From NCBI GenBank assembly GCA_937872445.1, contig CALMSL010000137.1, positions 1-36,064 of the forward strand: a DNA stretch of 36,064 nt, written 5' to 3'. Made by a program: the position numbers and the translations under genes. The stretch is from an uncultured Microbacteriaceae bacterium (lineage in GTDB: Bacteria; Actinomycetota; Actinomycetes; Actinomycetales; Microbacteriaceae). Under the pieces are notes generated by a model. The model searched no databases. It saw nothing but the letters and a program-made list of their open reading frames with translations, and was not told the DNA's origin. This document shows, in pieces, positions 32,771-36,064 of the stretch. The stretch's first letter is position 1; every line of letters starts with the position of its first letter.

Positions 32771-34454
32771 CGACCGGTTCCGCTTCGGCAACCTCGAACA
32801 GGCGGCTCGCCTTCTGCCGGTCAAGTGCTGCGCCGATCAGCCCGCGGAACAGTGGATGCGCCCGGTTCGGTCGTGACCGCAGCTCCGGGTGCGCCTGCGT
32901 CGCCACATAGAACGGATGCACATCCCGCGGCAACTCGATGTACTCGACCAGGTTGCGGTCCGGCGACATGCCCGAGAACGAGATCCCGGCATCCGCGAGC
33001 TGGTCGCGATACGCATTGTTGACCTCGTAGCGGTGCCGGTGTCGTTCGGAGACCGGGCTTTCGCCGTACAGCTCCCGCACGATCGACCCCTCGGCGAGAT
33101 CGGCCGGGTACAGCCCCAGCCGCATGGTGCCGCCGAGGTCACCGTCCGCGATGATGTCCACCTGCTCCGCCATGGTCGCGATCACCGGATGCGCGGTGTC
33201 CGGGTTGAACTCCGACGACGAGGCGCCGCCGAGGCCGACGACGTTGCGCGCGAACTCGATGACCATGCACTGCAGTCCAAGGCAGAGCCCGAGCACCGGG
33301 ATGCCGTTCTCGCGCGCGAACCGCAATGCCCCGAGCTTGCCTTCGATCCCCCGCACGCCGAACCCGCCCGGCACGCAGATCCCGTCCAGGTCGGCGAGGT
33401 TCTTCACCGCGCCCTCCGGGGTTTCGCAGTCATCCGAGGCGATCCACCGGATGTTCACCTTCGTCTGCTGAGCGAAACCGCCCGCGCGCAGCGCTTCCGT
33501 CACCGAGAGGTAGGCGTCCGGCAGGTCGATGTACTTCCCCACCAGACCGACCGTGACCTCGAACTTGGGTTCGTGCACGGCGTGAAGCAACTCAGCCCAG
33601 CCCGACCAGTCCACGTCGCCCGCGGCAACCCCGAAATGTTCGATGATGTACGCGTCGAGGCCCTGGCTGTGCAGGGTTTCCGGAATGTCGTAGATGCTCA
33701 CGGCGTCCGGGCAATTGATGACCGCCTCGGGGTCAACGTCGCACATGAGGGCGATCTTGCGGTTCATCGAATCCGGCACCGGGCGGTCGCTGCGCAGCAC
33801 GATCGCATCCGGCTGGATACCGATCGACCGCAGCGCCGCAACCGAGTGCTGCGTCGGTTTCGTCTTCTGTTCGCCGGCCGCGCTGAGGTACGGCACGAGG
33901 GACACGTGCACGAAAAAGCAGTTGGCCCGTCCGATCTCGTGGCGCACCTGCCTGGCCGCCTCCAGGAACGGCAAACTCTCGATGTCGCCGACCGTTCCGC
34001 CGATCTCCGTGATGATCACATCCGGCCGCGGGTCATTGTGCGACTGCAGGCGCATGCGCCGCTTGATCTCATCGGTGATGTGCGGGATGACCTGAACGGT
34101 GTCGCCGAGATACCCGCCGCGCCGCTCCTTCGCGATCACGTGCGAATAAATCTGGCCGGTCGTGACGTTCGCGGCCTGGCTGAGGTTGATGTCGAGGAAG
34201 CGCTCGTAATGCCCGATGTCGAGGTCGGTCTCCGCACCGTCATCCGTGACGAACACTTCGCCGTGCTGGAACGGATTCATGGTGCCCGGATCCACGTTCA
34301 GGTACGGGTCGAGCTTCTGCATGACGACGCGCAAACCGCGTGCGGTGAGAAGATTCCCGAGACTGGCGGCAGTGAGGCCTTTTCCGAGACTGGAGACAAC
34401 TCCACCGGTGACGAAAATGTGCTTTGTTGTCTCCGCAGAATGATTGACCACCAC
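32763..34454 (-). CDS. pyrG: CTP synthase
   Basis: A protein of about 563 aa. The N-terminal amidoligase domain begins [20 protein letters not shown] with the ATP loop, then [19 protein letters not shown]. The C-terminal glutaminase holds [16 protein letters not shown] (nucleophile Cys) and [10 protein letters not shown] (His/Glu of the triad). It aminates UTP to CTP. The start is one of GTG 34472, 34454 or 34451; none has a clear Shine-Dalgarno, and I give 34454. Its left neighbour recN ends about 55 nt from it. Confidence 0.96.
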   Translation of the reverse strand: MVVNHSAETTKHIFVTGGVVSSLGKGLTAASLGNLLTARGLRVVMQKLDPYLNVDPGTMNPFQHGEVFVTDDGAETDLDIGHYERFLDINLSQAANVTTGQIYSHVIAKERRGGYLGDTVQVIPHITDEIKRRMRLQSHNDPRPDVIITEIGGTVGDIESLPFLEAARQVRHEIGRANCFFVHVSLVPYLSAAGEQKTKPTQHSVAALRSIGIQPDAIVLRSDRPVPDSMNRKIALMCDVDPEAVINCPDAVSIYDIPETLHSQGLDAYIIEHFGVAAGDVDWSGWAELLHAVHEPKFEVTVGLVGKYIDLPDAYLSVTEALRAGGFAQQTKVNIRWIASDDCETPEGAVKNLADLDGICVPGGFGVRGIEGKLGALRFARENGIPVLGLCLGLQCMVIEFARNVVGLGGASSSEFNPDTAHPVIATMAEQVDIIADGDLGGTMRLGLYPADLAEGSIVRELYGESPVSERHRHRYEVNNAYRDQLADAGISFSGMSPDRNLVEYIELPRDVHPFYVATQAHPELRSRPNRAHPLFRGLIGAALDRQKASRLFEVAEAEPVDA

Positions 34455-34511
34455 GGGGTTACAGCTTATCACCGAGATGGGCCGCGCCGCCGCGCACGAC
34501 AGGCCGGTCGC

Positions 34512-36064
34512 TCACGCGAGCGACCGCGCGGTGTCGAGAAGCTCCCGCGCGTGGGCGAGCCCGCTCTCCGACTCGGCCAGGCCGGACAGCATCCTCGCCA
34601 GCTCTTCTGCGCGCTCCTCGCCGTGCAATTGCTGCACGCTGCTCGCCGTGATTTCGCCGTCGGTGCTCTTCACGACCCGCAGGTGGTTCGTCGCGAACGC
34701 CGCCACCTGAGGAAGGTGCGTCACCACGATCACCTGGGCCGAGCGTGCCAGCTGCGCCAGCCGTTTCCCGATTTCGATCGCCGAGGCACCCCCGACGCCG
34801 GCATCCACTTCATCGAAAATGAAGGTCGGCACCGGGTCGCTTCCCGCGATCACCACTTCGATGGCGAGCATGACGCGCGAAAGTTCACCGCCGGATGCGC
34901 CGCGGCCGAGCGCCCGGGGTTCGGCGCCTTTGTGAGGCTGCAGCAGAATCGTCACCTGGTCACGGCCCGCGAGGGAGTAGTCGCCGCTGCTGTCGATGCG
35001 CACCGTGATCATGGCATCCGCCATGGCCAGAGCGGTCAGCTCCTCCGTCACCCGCCGGGACAGCGTCTCCGCCGCGGCGGTCCGGATTGCGGTGAGCCGT
35101 TCGGCGAGGGCGAGGAGTTTCGCGCGGTCCCCTGCGACGTCGCCGCGGAGCCGCTCCACGCGGTCGGAATCATTGTCGAGCTCGAGCAGGCGGCTGCTGC
35201 CGACATCCAGAAAGTCGATCGTTTCGTCGAGGCTCTGCCCGTGCTTGCGGATGAGCGCCCCGAGTTGCGCCCTGCGCTCCTGAATGGTCTCCAGTTCGTG
35301 CGCGCCGTCAGCATCGAGTCCGCCCAGATAGCTCGAGAGTTGCGCCGAGACGTCCGACACCGCGAACGAGGCATTCGCGATCGCCTCGGCGATGGGGGCC
35401 AGAGTGGGATCGTGGCTGGCCACCCGATCGATTTGCCGGCGCGCACCCTCCAGCAAAGTCAGAACGTCCCCGCCGTCGTCGGAGGTTTGCGCGGAAAGCA
35501 GCTCATGGGCTCCCGCCGCTGCCAGCCGGAGTTCTTCGAGGTTCCCGAGCCGTTCGGCCCGTTCGGCAAGTTCGGCGTCCTCCCCCCGGCGGGGCGCGAC
35601 AGTTTCGATCTCCTCGATGGCGGCCCGGAGGTCCTCGGCTTCCCGTTCCCGCCGATCCCGCTCCGCGATGAGCACATCGAGTTCGCCCTGCCCCGCCTGC
35701 CAGCGCCGATAGGTGTCCTGGTAGTCGTCGAGCACGGTGGAGAGCTCCGGTCCGGCGAAGCGGTCGAGGGCGTCACGTTGCGCGGTCGCGGACCGCAGGC
35801 GCACCTGATCCGCCTGCCCGTGCACGACGACGAGGTCGCGGCCGAGTTCCGCCAGCACGCCAACCGGAGTCGTGCGGCCGCCGACCACGGCGCGGCTTCG
35901 GCCCTCTGCCGAAACCGAGCGGCTCAGCAACAGCGCGACCCGGTCCTGCCCCGCCGGATCGAGGTCGCCGCCGGCATCCATGACCCTCGCCGCGACGGGC
36001 CCGTTCGACTCGATGAGCCAGTGGCCCTCGACGACGGCGGATGCGCTTCCCTTGCGCAGCACCT
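34512..36064 (-). CDS. recN: DNA-repair protein RecN (5' end missing)
   Basis: 517 residues of the C-terminal part are visible. It shows coiled-coil arms (about residues 110-330), the ABC signature GRGASGGELSRVMLAIEVVI near 410-430, and Walker B FIFDEVDAGVGG after it. The Walker A region lies outside the window. RecN is an SMC-like ATPase that holds DNA ends during double-strand-break repair. The gene continues beyond the window edge. Confidence 0.95.
   Translation of the reverse strand, partial: VLRKGSASAVVEGHWLIESNGPVAARVMDAGGDLDPAGQDRVALLLSRSVSAEGRSRAVVGGRTTPVGVLAELGRDLVVVHGQADQVRLRSATAQRDALDRFAGPELSTVLDDYQDTYRRWQAGQGELDVLIAERDRREREAEDLRAAIEEIETVAPRRGEDAELAERAERLGNLEELRLAAAGAHELLSAQTSDDGGDVLTLLEGARRQIDRVASHDPTLAPIAEAIANASFAVSDVSAQLSSYLGGLDADGAHELETIQERRAQLGALIRKHGQSLDETIDFLDVGSSRLLELDNDSDRVERLRGDVAGDRAKLLALAERLTAIRTAAAETLSRRVTEELTALAMADAMITVRIDSSGDYSLAGRDQVTILLQPHKGAEPRALGRGASGGELSRVMLAIEVVIAGSDPVPTFIFDEVDAGVGGASAIEIGKRLAQLARSAQVIVVTHLPQVAAFATNHLRVVKSTDGEITASSVQQLHGEERAEELARMLSGLAESESGLAHARELLDTARSLA

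Overview
The window looks like a piece of a Microbacteriaceae (Actinobacteria) chromosome. The evidence is the high-GC coding style, many GTG/TTG starts, several apparently leaderless genes, an actinobacterial-type Der with a long N-terminal extension, and the minus-strand gene order recN-pyrG-nudix-xerD-parA-scpA-scpB-rluB-tyrA-cmk-der. The genus cannot be fixed from the sequence alone.

The window has two halves. From about 23.7 kb to the right end is conserved core chromosome. A tRNA-Pro(GGG) gene and a small hemerythrin-like gene are followed by a dense minus-strand run in which almost every gene overlaps the next. It covers ribosome assembly (Der, RluB-type pseudouridine synthase), nucleotide supply (Cmk, PyrG), tyrosine synthesis (TyrA), chromosome condensation, partition and dimer resolution (ScpA, ScpB, ParA, XerD), a Nudix hydrolase and the DNA-repair protein RecN, which is cut by the window edge.

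Left of the tRNA lies an accessory region with visibly lower GC. Its right edge (about 18.6-23.7 kb) is the end of an integrative, probably conjugative, element: a small unknown gene, a VirD4/TraG-type coupling ATPase, an SSB-like protein, a DUF4913-like protein, an excisionase-like HTH protein and a tyrosine integrase. The integrase stops about 200 bp from the tRNA, and paired 11-bp repeats that look like integrase arm sites lie between them. No relaxase, VirB4 or replication gene is visible. The conjugation module ends abruptly at an IS21-type istB remnant near 18.3 kb, so the element looks truncated or its remainder lies outside the window.

From 1 to about 18 kb is a mosaic. It holds a MazEF-type toxin-antitoxin pair, an ECF sigma factor with a one-TM partner, two PadR-regulator/membrane-protein operons, a MerR/carboxymuconolactone-decarboxylase-like pair, VOC and GNAT genes, and IS21-type debris. 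Its most distinctive content is a set of small operons that pair signal-peptide-bearing, Trp/Tyr/Cys-rich proteins of unknown function with other exported or small membrane proteins (2.5-3.5, 4.4-6.3, 6.7-7.6 and 10.1-12.0 kb). A paralogue of one small membrane protein sits alone at 17.2 kb. These cassettes are the best candidate for an undescribed system, but their function cannot be read from sequence.

Other structure includes a 99-bp direct repeat flanking one cassette, a degenerate second tRNA-Pro copy 91 bp from the intact one, a 25-bp-arm hairpin between cmk and der, and clear operator palindromes for mazE, merR and one padR locus.
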